Shown: positions 1-6,726, counted from the stretch's first letter. The stretch is DNA of 18,304 nucleotides from an uncultured Oscillospiraceae bacterium (GCA_900759385.1 CAAEUZ010000073.1:1-18304), one strand, 5' to 3'. The notes: generated from the letters alone by a model not told the origin. Made by a program: numbers and translations.

Positions 1-14
1 AACGTCTTTTCGCA

Positions 15-43
15 TTGCGCCGCCGTGCCCGGGGTGTTATAAT
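15..43 (+). promoter_or_regulatory. Sigma-A promoter with extended -10, for the DUF308 gene
   Basis: A perfect TATAAT lies at 38-43, preceded by TG at 35-36, which makes an extended -10. A partial -35 (TTGCGC, 3 of 6) sits 17 bp upstream at 15-20. The expected start of transcription near 50 leaves a leader of about 20 nt that includes the GGAGGT ribosome binding site at 61-66. Confidence 0.65.
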
Positions 44-71
44 GGGGATATCTACCGCACGGAGGTGCCAT

Positions 72-602
72 ATGAACAAAAAGGAACTGGCCGGCCAGCT
101 TATATCCGCCGTAATATATGTCGTGCTGGGCATAGTGCTGGCGCTGAACCCCGGCGCGAGCGCGAATATAATATGCACCGGCATAGGCATCTGCGCCCTG
201 GCCTACGGCGCATTCTGCATACTCTTTTACTTCCTGCGCCGTCACGATGACGACGTGTCCCGCTTCACCCTGCCGGTGGGCATCGCCTTTGCCGCCCTGG
301 GCGCTTTCTGCCTCATTGCGCCGACCGTGGTGCTGTCCGTCATTCCGCTGCTGCTGGGCATCGTACTGCTCATAGACGGGGCGGGCAAGCTCGGCCGCGC
401 CTTCGAGCTGCGCAGGCACGGCTTCGTCCGCTGGAGCCTGCTGGCCGTCGTGGCCGCGCTCGTCATACTCTTCGGCATACTGCTTGTGACCCAGCCCTAT
501 ACGGCCATTGAAAACGTGCTGCGCCTCTTCGGAGCGCTTCTGGCCGCGGACGGGATCATCGAAGTCTACTTTGTCTTCAGGCTCTACAGGCTCAAAAACT
601 GA
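72..602 (+). CDS. DUF308/HdeD-like integral membrane protein
   Basis: The 176-residue product is almost entirely hydrophobic. It has about six predicted membrane segments (roughly residues 8-26, 32-54, 66-84, 86-104, 118-138 and 146-168) in three helix pairs, with short charged loops such as RRHDDD. This layout and the recurring small-residue and G-I-V-L-L-I-D-G patterns fit the DUF308/HdeD family of small membrane proteins, whose biochemical role in Firmicutes is unknown. The ATG at 72 is chosen because GGAGGT lies 5 nt upstream; an in-frame ATG at 15 would place the promoter inside the gene. It is flanked by its own promoter and terminator, so it appears monocistronic. The family call is moderately sure; no specific function can be claimed. 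Confidence 0.75.
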   Translation: MNKKELAGQLISAVIYVVLGIVLALNPGASANIICTGIGICALAYGAFCILFYFLRRHDDDVSRFTLPVGIAFAALGAFCLIAPTVVLSVIPLLLGIVLLIDGAGKLGRAFELRRHGFVRWSLLAVVAALVILFGILLVTQPYTAIENVLRLFGALLAADGIIEVYFVFRLYRLKN

Positions 603-607
603 CACGC

Positions 608-638
608 CGGCCCCGGGTGCTCCCCGGGGCCGTTTTTT
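608..638 (+). terminator. Rho-independent terminator after the DUF308 gene
   Basis: A 10-bp GC-rich stem (608-617 with 623-632) with a 5-nt loop is followed by six T at 633-638. It begins six bases after the stop codon. Confidence 0.9.
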
Positions 639-719
639 CTCCCGCGCCGTCCCTGCCGGCGGCTGATCCTTTGTGCAATAAGCTAAAGTGCCGGCCTGAA
701 AACTTGTCAACATCTACGA

Positions 720-748
720 TTTACACATATGGGAAGTTATAGTAAAAT
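720..748 (+). promoter_or_regulatory. Sigma-A promoter for the ABC ATPase gene
   Basis: TTTACA (720-725, 5 of 6 matches to the -35) and TAAAAT (743-748, 5 of 6 to the -10) are separated by 17 bp. Transcription should start near 755, giving an untranslated leader of about 175 nt. Confidence 0.7.
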
Positions 749-929
749 GTAAGATAGTCCATGGCGCCCCGGCACTCCATTTTCATGCCGCGGCGTACAG
801 AAAAGAAGGAGGAAACATCCGCTAGCTGGCGGTGCGTCAGTGTGGAGACCTGGCGTAATGCCGCGCGCCCCTTCAGCGGGCGGCGGCGAGGCGCGTCATT
901 GCGGAGGCAGGCGCGCTACAGCAGTAAAC
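749..929 (+). promoter_or_regulatory. Long structured 5' leader of the ABC ATPase gene
   Basis: The 603-929 gap contains no protein gene that I can support. After the terminator and promoter, this leader holds a strong Shine-Dalgarno-like AAGGAGG at 806-812 with no start codon at a usable distance. It then has a long imperfect hairpin: 854-866 pairs with 891-903 through about 12 pairs and one mismatch, with further GC pairing possible in the loop. A second GGAGG at 903-907 begins at the hairpin's 3' foot but is 22 nt from the ATG at 930. The structure could control translation. I do not recognise it as a known riboswitch. Confidence 0.4.
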
Positions 930-2135
930 ATGTCAGAGGTAGTCCTCAAAAACGTAATGAAAATCTACCCCAACGCCCCCGGTGACAAGAAGAAGAAAAA
1001 GGCCAAAAAGGGCGAAGAGCCCGTCGAAGAGAACAAGGTCAACCTTCAGGTCACCGAACGCGGCGTCGTCGCGGTGCACGATTTCAATATCGACATCGCC
1101 GACAAGGAGTTCATCGTGCTCGTCGGCCCCTCCGGCTGCGGCAAATCCACCACCCTGCGCATGATTGCCGGCCTCGAGGAGATCACCGAGGGCGAGGTCA
1201 TCATCGACGGCAAGGTCGTCAACGACGTCGCTCCCAAGGACCGCGACATAGCGATGGTCTTCCAGAACTACGCGCTCTACCCCCACATGACGGTTTACGA
1301 CAACATGGCCTTCTCCCTCAAGCTGCGCCATGAGGACAAGGAAACCATAGACAAGAAGGTCCGCGAGGCCGCAGAGATACTCGACATCACCCAGTACCTT
1401 GACCGCAAGCCCAAGGCTCTGTCCGGCGGCCAGAGGCAGCGTGTCGCCATCGGCCGCGCCATCGTCCGCGAGCCCAAGGTCTTCCTCATGGACGAGCCGC
1501 TCTCCAACCTGGACGCCAAGCTGAGGAACCAGATGCGCGCCGAGATCATCAAGCTCCGCCAGCGCATCAACACCACCTTTATATACGTCACCCACGACCA
1601 GACCGAGGCTATGACCCTCGGCGACCGCATCGTCATCATGAAGGACGGCTTCGTCCAGCAGATCGGCACGCCGCAGGAGGTCTTCAACCATCCCGCCAAC
1701 CTCTTCGTGGCCGGCTTCATCGGCACGCCGCAGATGAACTTCTTCGACGCCGTGCTCACCCGCACCGGAGACAAGTACACCGTCACCGCTTACGGCACCG
1801 TGTTTGAGCCCGACGAGGAGAAGCAGGCCGCCCTGCTCGCCAACAACGCGCAGTCCGGCGCCGTCACCCTCGGCGTCCGCCCCGAGCACATCATGCTCTG
1901 CGCTCCCGGCGCGGCGAACTCCATCAAAGCCACCGTTGACGTCAGCGAAATGATGGGTTCCTCCATCCACCTGCACACCAACGTGCAGGGCAAGGACGTC
2001 GTCATGGTGCTGGCCACCGTCGACCTGCCCGCCGACCACAACACCGGCTTCCGCTACGGCGAAGAGGTCAACTTCACCTTCGGCGGCAACGTCATGCACG
2101 TCTTCGACAGCGAGACCGGCAAGGCGCTCACCTGA
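930..2135 (+). CDS. Sugar ABC transporter ATPase, MsmX/UgpC/MalK type
   Basis: This 401-residue cytoplasmic ATPase would energise carbohydrate importers of the CUT1 class. Visible motifs are Walker A GPSGCGKST (66-74), Q-loop Q112, signature LSGGQ (164-168), Walker B VFLMDEP (184-190) and the switch histidine H222. A C-terminal regulatory (TOBE/OB-like) domain follows from about residue 250 and contains GVRPEH. It is about 30 residues longer than usual because a lysine/glutamate-rich insert (about 17-46) separates the first beta strand (KIYPN) from the next conserved stretch (VVAVHDFN). The start at 930 is chosen because MSEVVLKNV is the family N-terminus; longer in-frame GTG/ATG starts add a low-complexity arginine-rich tail. 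No permease or binding protein is adjacent, so it is probably a shared ATPase serving several importers, as MsmX does in Bacillus. The start lacks a well-placed ribosome binding site. Confidence 0.92.
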   Translation: MSEVVLKNVMKIYPNAPGDKKKKKAKKGEEPVEENKVNLQVTERGVVAVHDFNIDIADKEFIVLVGPSGCGKSTTLRMIAGLEEITEGEVIIDGKVVNDVAPKDRDIAMVFQNYALYPHMTVYDNMAFSLKLRHEDKETIDKKVREAAEILDITQYLDRKPKALSGGQRQRVAIGRAIVREPKVFLMDEPLSNLDAKLRNQMRAEIIKLRQRINTTFIYVTHDQTEAMTLGDRIVIMKDGFVQQIGTPQEVFNHPANLFVAGFIGTPQMNFFDAVLTRTGDKYTVTAYGTVFEPDEEKQAALLANNAQSGAVTLGVRPEHIMLCAPGAANSIKATVDVSEMMGSSIHLHTNVQGKDVVMVLATVDLPADHNTGFRYGEEVNFTFGGNVMHVFDSETGKALT

Positions 2136-2152
2136 AATATCCGTATATGGCT

Positions 2153-2191
2153 GCCCCGGAGAGACGGCTCACGCCTCTCCGGGGCGTTTTT
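2153..2191 (+). terminator. Rho-independent terminator after the ABC ATPase
   Basis: An 11-bp stem (2153-2163 with 2175-2185) with an 11-nt loop is followed by five T (2187-2191), 17 bases after the stop codon. Confidence 0.88.
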
Positions 2192-2234
2192 ATACCGACA
2201 GCCCGCGTTTCTTGGGGAAATTTGTGTTTGGGAC

Positions 2235-2262
2235 TTGACAAATCCGGCAGAAGCCTTATAAT
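2235..2262 (+). promoter_or_regulatory. Consensus sigma-A promoter for the metK transcript
   Basis: Exact TTGACA (2235-2240) and exact TATAAT (2257-2262) are separated by 16 bp. Transcription should start near 2269, just before the SAM-I aptamer. Confidence 0.9.
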
Positions 2263-2281
2263 GCTTAGTACAATTAAACAG

Positions 2282-2378
2282 CCTTATCAAGAGTGGCGGA
2301 GGGACCGGCCCTGTGAAGCCCGGCAACCTGCATTTGCGCAAGGTGCCAAATCCGGCGGTTTGTAATCGAAAGATGAGG
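2282..2378 (+). promoter_or_regulatory. SAM-I (S-box) riboswitch controlling metK
   Basis: The conserved S-box core is readable: AAGAGTGG followed by GGAGGGAC, then CCCTGTGAAGCCCGGCAACC, and near the end AAGGTGCCAAATCC. The closing helix P1 is formed by 2282-2288 with 2372-2378 (seven pairs including one G-U). The family binds S-adenosylmethionine. Here it sits between a consensus promoter and an intrinsic terminator (2395-2423) upstream of the SAM synthetase gene. High SAM should stabilise the aptamer, let the terminator form and switch metK off by transcription attenuation. Confidence 0.95.
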
Positions 2379-2394
2379 ATATGCTCAAGCTTTG

Positions 2395-2423
2395 CGCCGC
2401 CGGGCCTCCGGCGGCGATTTTTT
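2395..2423 (+). terminator. Attenuator terminator of the SAM-I riboswitch
   Basis: A 9-bp GC-rich stem (2395-2403 with 2408-2416) with a GCCT loop is followed by six T (2418-2423). It lies 17 nt after the aptamer and about 100 nt before metK, the standard position for an S-box expression platform. Confidence 0.9.
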
Positions 2424-2526
2424 GTTCCCGGAACATCGCTTTAACATCCCGTTAAACATCGCGGTTTATCATATCCCCGGCTCTTGAGCAAGCTGAAACA
2501 GCATATTATTAAGAAGGAGATATAAA

Positions 2527-3711
2527 ATGGCACACTACCTCTTCACTTCCGAGTCCGTAACCGAGGGACATCCCGACAAAGTCTGCGACCAGATTTCCGA
2601 CGCCGTGCTCGACGCCATCCTTGAGAAGGACCCCAACGGCCACGTCGCCTGCGAGTGCACCGCGACCACCGGCATGGTCTTCATCATGGGCGAGATCTCC
2701 ACCAGCTGCTACGTGGACATCCCCAGGATTGCCCGCGGCGTACTCAAGGACATCGGCTACGACGACGCCGCTTACGGCTTTGACTGCAACACCTGCGCCG
2801 TGCTCACCGCCATAGACGAGCAGAGCGGCGACATCGCCATGGGCGTAAACGAGAGCCTCGAGCTCAAGGAGGGCGGCAGCGGCGACGACCTCACCAACGG
2901 CGCCGGCGACCAGGGCATGATGTTCGGCTACGCCTGCGACGAGACCCCCGAGCTCATGCCGCTGGCCATCTCCCTGGCGCACAAGATGGCGCGCCGCCTC
3001 ACCGAGGTGCGCAAGAACGGCACGCTCACCTACCTGCGCCCCGACGGCAAAACCCAGGTCACCATCGAGTACGACGAGAACAGCGTGCCCGTGCGTGTGG
3101 ACACCGTGGTTGTCTCCACCCAGCACGACGAGGGCGTGTCCCTGGAGCAGATTCGCGCCGACATGATAAAGTACGTCATCGACCCCATCGTCCCCGCAGA
3201 GCTCAACAAGGGCGATATCAAGTATTATGTCAACCCGACCGGACGCTTTGTCAAGGGCGGCCCGGCTGCCGACTCCGGCCTCACCGGACGCAAGATCATC
3301 GTGGATACTTACGGCGGCAGCGCGCCCCACGGCGGCGGCTGCTTCAGCGGCAAGGACCCCACCAAGGTTGACCGCAGCGCCACCTACGCCGCGCGCTACG
3401 TGGCCAAGAACATCGTCGCCGCCGGTCTCGCCCGCCGCTGCCAGGTGCAGATAGCTTACGCCATAGGCGTTGCCACCCCGGTGAGCGTCAACGTCACCAC
3501 CTTCGGCACGGGCAGCGTGCCCGACAGCGCGCTGGAGAAGGCCGTGAACAAGGTCTTCGACCTGCGCCCCAGCGCCATCATCCGCGACCTGGAGCTGAAG
3601 AAGCCCCAGTACAGGGCGCTCGCCGCCTATGGCCACCTGGGCCGCGAGGACCTGGGTGTCGCCTGGGAACGCACCGACCGCGTGGACGCCCTGCGCGAGG
3701 CGGTCAGGTAA
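2527..3711 (+). CDS. metK: S-adenosylmethionine synthetase (methionine adenosyltransferase)
   Basis: This enzyme makes S-adenosylmethionine from methionine and ATP in the cytoplasm, releasing phosphate and pyrophosphate. The 394-residue product has the full three-domain family pattern: N-terminal TEGHPDK (12-18, ATP-binding histidine), GAGDQG (125-130), and the phosphate-binding loop GGGCFSGKDPTKVDRSA (269-285), followed by the AYAIGVA stretch. Its length is close to the usual 380-400 residues. The start has an excellent ribosome binding site, AAGGAG at 2514-2519, 7 nt from the ATG. The SAM-I riboswitch upstream makes it product-repressed. It appears monocistronic, with a terminator hairpin in the convergent intergenic region downstream. 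Confidence 0.98.
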   Translation: MAHYLFTSESVTEGHPDKVCDQISDAVLDAILEKDPNGHVACECTATTGMVFIMGEISTSCYVDIPRIARGVLKDIGYDDAAYGFDCNTCAVLTAIDEQSGDIAMGVNESLELKEGGSGDDLTNGAGDQGMMFGYACDETPELMPLAISLAHKMARRLTEVRKNGTLTYLRPDGKTQVTIEYDENSVPVRVDTVVVSTQHDEGVSLEQIRADMIKYVIDPIVPAELNKGDIKYYVNPTGRFVKGGPAADSGLTGRKIIVDTYGGSAPHGGGCFSGKDPTKVDRSATYAARYVAKNIVAAGLARRCQVQIAYAIGVATPVSVNVTTFGTGSVPDSALEKAVNKVFDLRPSAIIRDLELKKPQYRALAAYGHLGREDLGVAWERTDRVDALREAVR

Positions 3712-3758
3712 GAAGCCGCACAACGCGCCGGCCCCGGCCGGACAAGACCCAATCATTC

Positions 3759-3794
3759 GGGCCCGCTGCACAGTCAGCGGGCCCTTGCCGTTTT
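3759..3794 (+). terminator. Probable metK terminator
   Basis: A perfect 10-bp stem (3759-3768 with 3775-3784) with a 6-nt loop is followed by TTGCCGTTTT, a weak and interrupted T tract. It lies between the convergent metK and SleB-like genes. On the minus strand no T run follows it, so it may serve metK better than its neighbour. Confidence 0.7.
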
Positions 3795-4374
3795 AATACA
3801 GTTCGGGGTGGTTGGTGTAGCAGAAATACGTGCTGCCGTAGACGGAGTCCCACATCTCCAGCGCCACGCCCCCGCCCTGCCTGCCGCCGGACTGGAAGAC
3901 CACCGCGGGGTCGTTTATCACCCTCTCCCCGCCCAGCAGCCGCAGCGCGGCCTCCAGGCAGGAGCGCAGCGGGATGAGCACCTCAAACCAGCCCTCATCC
4001 GCCGCGGAGTACTGCCCGGGCTGGAAGACCACCTCCGCCAGCGTGTCCGGGAACTCGGGGCTGGCCACGCGGTTGAGCACGACCTCGCCCACCGCCAGCC
4101 GCCACTCGTCCGGCAGCCAGGCGCTCCCGGCCTCGGTATATATGACCTGCGCCAGCAGCACCAGGTCGTCGTAAGCTATGTAGGGCGCGTCTATGTCCAG
4201 CGCGTCTATCTTGGCCATCCGCAGCCTCTCATAGAGCAGGCCCCGCTCCCGGTCGCCGCTGAGCGCGCACTCTATCATGCTCTCGCCGTAGTCGGCGTCC
4301 CACACCGCCGCGGCGGGCAGGCACAGGCACAGCGTGAGAGAGAACCCCGCGGCAAAAGTCGCCGCTTTTTTCAT
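3793..4374 (-). CDS. Secreted cell wall hydrolase, SleB/CwlJ family
   Basis: The 193-residue product starts with a clear signal peptide (basic MKK, hydrophobic core to about residue 20, Ala-rich cleavage region near 23) and ends in a Hydrolase_2 (SleB/CwlJ) domain. Family features seen are LLAQVIYTEAGS with the likely catalytic glutamate E81, VGEVVLNRV (95-103), FQPGQYSA (117-124) and a C-terminal YFCYTN. SleB-type enzymes are lytic transglycosylases acting on spore cortex peptidoglycan. Members without a peptidoglycan-binding domain, like this one, also occur in vegetative growth, so a germination role is not established. The start at 4374 has AGGAGG 8-9 nt upstream. Its 3' end touches the hairpin shared with metK. 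Confidence 0.88.
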   Translation of the reverse strand: MKKAATFAAGFSLTLCLCLPAAAVWDADYGESMIECALSGDRERGLLYERLRMAKIDALDIDAPYIAYDDLVLLAQVIYTEAGSAWLPDEWRLAVGEVVLNRVASPEFPDTLAEVVFQPGQYSAADEGWFEVLIPLRSCLEAALRLLGGERVINDPAVVFQSGGRQGGGVALEMWDSVYGSTYFCYTNHPELY

Positions 4375-4403
4375 AGGACAGACCTCCTTTCAAAGGCCCG
4401 GCC

Positions 4404-4409
4404 ATTATA
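4404..4409 (-). promoter_or_regulatory. Possible -10 element for the SleB-like gene
   Basis: A perfect TATAAT lies on the minus strand 30 nt upstream of the ATG. I find no acceptable -35 at 16-18 bp: the best is CCGACA at a spacing of about 21. It may need an activator or another sigma factor. The rest of the 4410-4572 interval shows only small hairpins, for example 4477-4482 with 4487-4492. Confidence 0.4.
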
Positions 4410-4572
4410 GCGCAGCGCACGCGCAGAGCGTGTCGGACGGTGATGCGCCCGTCCACACCATGCGGCAGCATATCCTGTAAAAGCCGTTTTACCGGCGTTA
4501 TGGTGCAGTATCCCCCTCTAACTGCAACACACTTTTCATCCCATCCTCTGCCGCGGCCAATACACTTTATTC

Positions 4573-4600
4573 TTGAAAACGGGTGCGTAACTGGTATAAT
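4573..4600 (+). promoter_or_regulatory. Sigma-A promoter with extended -10 for folC-ruvX
   Basis: TTGAAA (4573-4578, 5 of 6) and exact TATAAT (4595-4600) are separated by 16 bp, with TGG (4592-4594) forming an extended -10. Transcription would start near 4607, leaving a leader of about 18 nt that carries the GGAGGT ribosome binding site. Confidence 0.88.
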
Positions 4601-4624
4601 TCCATTAGTAAACGGAGGTGCGTT

Positions 4625-5899
4625 ATGGACTATCAATCCGCTTTAAAATACATAGAGGGCGTGTCCTGGATGGGTTCCAGGCCCGGGCTGGAGCGCATCA
4701 GCGAGCTGCTGGAGCGGCTGGGCCGCCCGCAGGACTCCCTGCGCTTTGTCCACGTCGCGGGCACGAACGGCAAGGGCTCCGTCTGCTCGCTGCTGCGGCA
4801 TGTGCTCACCGCGGCCGGGTACCGCACGGGGCTCTATATCTCCCCGCACCTGATGCGCATGAACGAGCGCATGAGCATTGACGGCGCCGACATATCCGAC
4901 GCGGCCTTTGCCGAGGCAGTGACCGGTCTCGCCGCCGCGGCGCAGGGCATGGCCGACCCCTGCACCGAGTTCGAGCTGTGCACTGCCCTGGCGCTGTACT
5001 GGTTTGCGCAGGAGCGCTGCGACATCGTTGTGCTGGAGACCGGCCTCGGCGGCCGCCTCGACGCCACCAACGCCATCGGCGCGCCGGAGTGCGCCGTCAT
5101 AACCAACATCGGCCTCGACCACACGGCGGTGCTGGGCGATACCGTGGAGCTGATAGCCGCCGAGAAGGCCGGGATTTTCAAGGGCGGGCGCGCCGCCGCC
5201 TATGACCTGAGTGAGGGCATCCGCGCCGTGCTGCGCGATAAAGCGTCCGGGACGGGCACCGACCTGGTCTTCGCGGACTTCGCGCAGCTGGAACAGCTCT
5301 CCGACTCCATGGACGGCCAGCGCTTCCGCTACCGGGGTGCGGAGTACGCCATATCTCTTCTCGGCGCGCACCAGCTCCGGAACGCCGCCACCGCGCTGGA
5401 GGCCGTGGGCCAGCTGCGCGCAGGCGGCTGGGATATACCGGAACGCGCCGTGCACGAGGGGCTCGCCGCCGCCACCTGGCCCGCGCGCTTTGAGCGCGTG
5501 CTGACCGGGCCGGACTTCGTCATAGACGGCGGGCACAACCCGCAGTGCCTCACGGCCACCGCCGCCGCGCTGGAGCGCTATTACCCCGATACGCGGCGCG
5601 TGCTGCTCTTCGGCGCCCTGGCCGACAAGGACTGGCAGGACATGGCCCGGCTGCTCATCCCCGCTGCGGACGAGTTCGTCTGCGCCACGCCGGACTCCCC
5701 CCGCGCGCTGGACGCGTACACACTGGCGGAGTTCCTGCGCGGCGAAGGCTGCCGCGCAGAGGCCTTCGGCACCATCGAGGCTGCGGCGGAGCGCGCCTGC
5801 GAGCTCGCGCGCCCGGACGGCATGGCCTGCTGCGTCGGCTCGCTCTACATGGCCGGGGCGGCTCGGGCGTATCTCAAGGGGAAGGAGGCGGACGCATGA
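4625..5899 (+). CDS. folC: Bifunctional folylpolyglutamate/dihydrofolate synthase
   Basis: FolC adds glutamate to folates, and in many bacteria also to dihydropteroate, using ATP. It belongs to the Mur ligase superfamily. The 424-residue product has P-loop GTNGKGS (46-52), ETGLGGRLDATN (138-149), AEKAGI (179-184, with the lysine that is carbamylated in the family), LGAHQLRNAATAL (246-258), the WPARFE motif (285-290) and DGGHNP (301-306). Its length is typical. The ATG at 4625 follows GGAGGT by 5 nt; an in-frame ATG at 4583 would lie inside the promoter. Its stop overlaps the ruvX start by 4 bp (ATGA), so the two are translationally coupled. Confidence 0.95.
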   Translation: MDYQSALKYIEGVSWMGSRPGLERISELLERLGRPQDSLRFVHVAGTNGKGSVCSLLRHVLTAAGYRTGLYISPHLMRMNERMSIDGADISDAAFAEAVTGLAAAAQGMADPCTEFELCTALALYWFAQERCDIVVLETGLGGRLDATNAIGAPECAVITNIGLDHTAVLGDTVELIAAEKAGIFKGGRAAAYDLSEGIRAVLRDKASGTGTDLVFADFAQLEQLSDSMDGQRFRYRGAEYAISLLGAHQLRNAATALEAVGQLRAGGWDIPERAVHEGLAAATWPARFERVLTGPDFVIDGGHNPQCLTATAAALERYYPDTRRVLLFGALADKDWQDMARLLIPAADEFVCATPDSPRALDAYTLAEFLRGEGCRAEAFGTIEAAAERACELARPDGMACCVGSLYMAGAARAYLKGKEADA

Positions 5900-6327
5900 G
5901 AGTCATGGCCCTGGATTACGGCGACGCGCGCACGGGCGTGGCCATATCGGACGAGCGCGGCGTGCTCTGCGGCGAGACGCTGGTTATAAACGAGTGGGAC
6001 GCGCAGGCCCTGGCGCAGCGCGTGGCGAAGCTGGCGCAGGAGCGCGGCGCGGGGCTGATACTGCTCGGCCTGCCCCTGAACATGGACGGCAGCGAGGGCC
6101 CGCGGGCCGGCAAGTGCCGCGAATTCGCCGCGCTGCTGTCCGGTGCGGGCGTGCCGGAAGTGCTCATGCGCGACGAGAGGCGCACCAGCGTGGAGGCCCA
6201 CGCCATACTTCGCGCCAACGGCAAACGCGAAAAAAAGCACCGCCGGAGCGTGGACGCCGTGGCGGCGCAGCTGATACTGGAGACCTACCTCGGCTCCGCA
6301 GACAACGCCCGCCGCCAGCAGGGCTGA
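5896..6327 (+). CDS. ruvX: RuvX/YqgF-family Holliday junction resolvase-like nuclease
   Basis: The 143-residue protein matches the YqgF/RuvX RNase H-fold family: N-terminal LDYGDARTGVAISD with the first acidic residue, GLPLNMDGSEGPRA in the middle, DERRTSVEA, and DAVAAQLILETYL near the C-terminus. Family members are implicated in 16S rRNA 5'-end maturation and in Holliday junction cleavage. Which applies here cannot be told from sequence. The start at 5896 overlaps the folC stop, with GGAGG at 5884-5888, 7 nt upstream. A strong hairpin follows the gene. Confidence 0.93.
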   Translation: MRVMALDYGDARTGVAISDERGVLCGETLVINEWDAQALAQRVAKLAQERGAGLILLGLPLNMDGSEGPRAGKCREFAALLSGAGVPEVLMRDERRTSVEAHAILRANGKREKKHRRSVDAVAAQLILETYLGSADNARRQQG

Positions 6328-6355
6328 GGCGCAGCCGATAACGTCATACAAGCAG

Positions 6356-6384
6356 AAACCGCCCGGGAGGACCCGGGCGGTTTT
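6356..6384. terminator. Bidirectional intrinsic terminator after ruvX
   Basis: A 12-bp stem (6356-6367 with 6372-6383), whose three outer A-T pairs enclose nine GC pairs, carries an AGGA loop. It is followed by T on the plus strand (6381-6384) and by TTT plus a T-rich stretch on the minus strand. It can end the folC-ruvX message and also any transcript coming from the minus-strand RNA candidate. Confidence 0.85.
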
Positions 6385-6393
6385 ATGTAAGCA

Positions 6394-6603
6394 CCTTGCG
6401 GTGTTATTGTTGGTCTGCCTCTTTGAAAGGGCAAGCCTTTCCGGCGGGCAGTAGCCGTCTTGCTTAAGCGTATCAGGCAGGTCTCCGGGGCGCAGCGCCA
6501 TCTTCTCTTCGCGCAGGCTCTGACCCTTCTCGCGGGGCGCGCGTGGCACCCCCGGTGACCGCGTTCTCGCTGACTTCCCTGTCAGCATCTACAATATACC
6601 TGC
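6394..6603 (-). ncRNA. Candidate structured non-coding RNA, class not identified
   Basis: The 6328-6847 gap has no credible protein gene. On the minus strand about 210 nt look like structured RNA ending at the bidirectional terminator. The two ends can pair: 6603-6591 (GCAGGTATATTGT) with 6410-6398 (ACAATAACACCGC), about 11 pairs with small bulges. Inside are a perfect 6-bp hairpin (6586-6581 with 6574-6569) showing AGGGAA in its loop region, a hairpin GAAAGG/CCTTTC (about 6442-6426), and a GCAA-capped hairpin CACC/GGTG (6403-6392) that competes with the closing helix. The stretch CCGGAGACCTGCC (6489-6477) resembles the B12 box of cobalamin riboswitches and can pair with 6603-6598, but the other aptamer elements are not convincing and no minus-strand gene follows. 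Size and end pairing also suggest 6S-like or raiA-type RNAs. I could not find a clean promoter. Confidence 0.45.
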
Positions 6604-6621
6604 TACTTATGAACTGGCTGT

Positions 6622-6645
6622 TAAGTCAAAATGAACTAAGTCAAA
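6622..6645. repeat. Tandem TAAGTCAAA direct repeat upstream of the RNA candidate
   Basis: TAAGTCAAA occurs at 6622-6630 and again at 6637-6645, a 15-bp period. ATGAAC lies just before both (6609-6614, 6631-6636) and is found inverted at 6674-6679. Read on the minus strand, each repeat contains TTGACT, a good -35 hexamer, but no matching -10 is seen at 16-18 bp. This may be a regulator-binding site between the ncRNA candidate and the rpmG promoter. Confidence 0.4.
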
Positions 6646-6697
6646 CATTTTCCCGCGGCCTGGTAGAAAAAATGTTCATCCCGGCGAAAAATAATGA

Positions 6698-6726
6698 TTG
6701 ACCTCGGCCGGGACGGGTGTTATACT
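6698..6726 (+). promoter_or_regulatory. Sigma-A promoter for the rpmG-secE-nusG-rplKA transcript
   Basis: TTGACC (6698-6703, 5 of 6) and TATACT (6721-6726, 5 of 6) have 17-bp spacing and an extended -10 TG at 6718-6719. The leader from about 6733 to 6847 holds two hairpins without T runs: 6759-6764 with 6771-6776, and 6807-6812 with 6818-6823. No known riboswitch is recognised there. Confidence 0.85.

Noticed and set aside
840..929. Upstream GTG start extending the ABC ATPase by 30 residues
   Set aside because: The extension is Arg/Gly/Ala-rich, overlaps the leader hairpin and has no binding site at a proper distance. The family N-terminus begins at 930.
2509..3771. Minus-strand open frame of 420 codons antisense to metK
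   Set aside because: Low-complexity Gly/Ala/Val/His composition typical of an antisense shadow; metK on the other strand is unambiguous.
4477..4492. Small hairpin GTAAAA/TTTTAC as a terminator
   Set aside because: Only six pairs, mostly A-T, with no T run on either strand after the stem.
4583..4624. Longer folC starting at ATG 4583
   Set aside because: The start lies inside the promoter; the ATG at 4625 has GGAGGT at ideal spacing and the correct family N-terminus.
5845..6588. Minus-strand open frame of 247 codons crossing the RNA candidate and antisense to ruvX
   Set aside because: It runs opposite to a well-supported ruvX, crosses a strong terminator hairpin, lacks a ribosome binding site and shows no family pattern.
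6593..6598. TATATT as -10 for the minus-strand RNA
   Set aside because: It would start the RNA after its own 5' pairing strand, and no -35 lies at 16-18 bp.
6474..6603. Firm call of a cobalamin riboswitch on the minus strand
   Set aside because: The B12-box-like stretch, the GCAGGT partner and an AGGGAA are present. However, AGGGAA lies in the loop of its own perfect hairpin, the following conserved hairpin and CCCCGC-ACTG block are not convincing, and no gene follows. Kept only as one hypothesis for the RNA.
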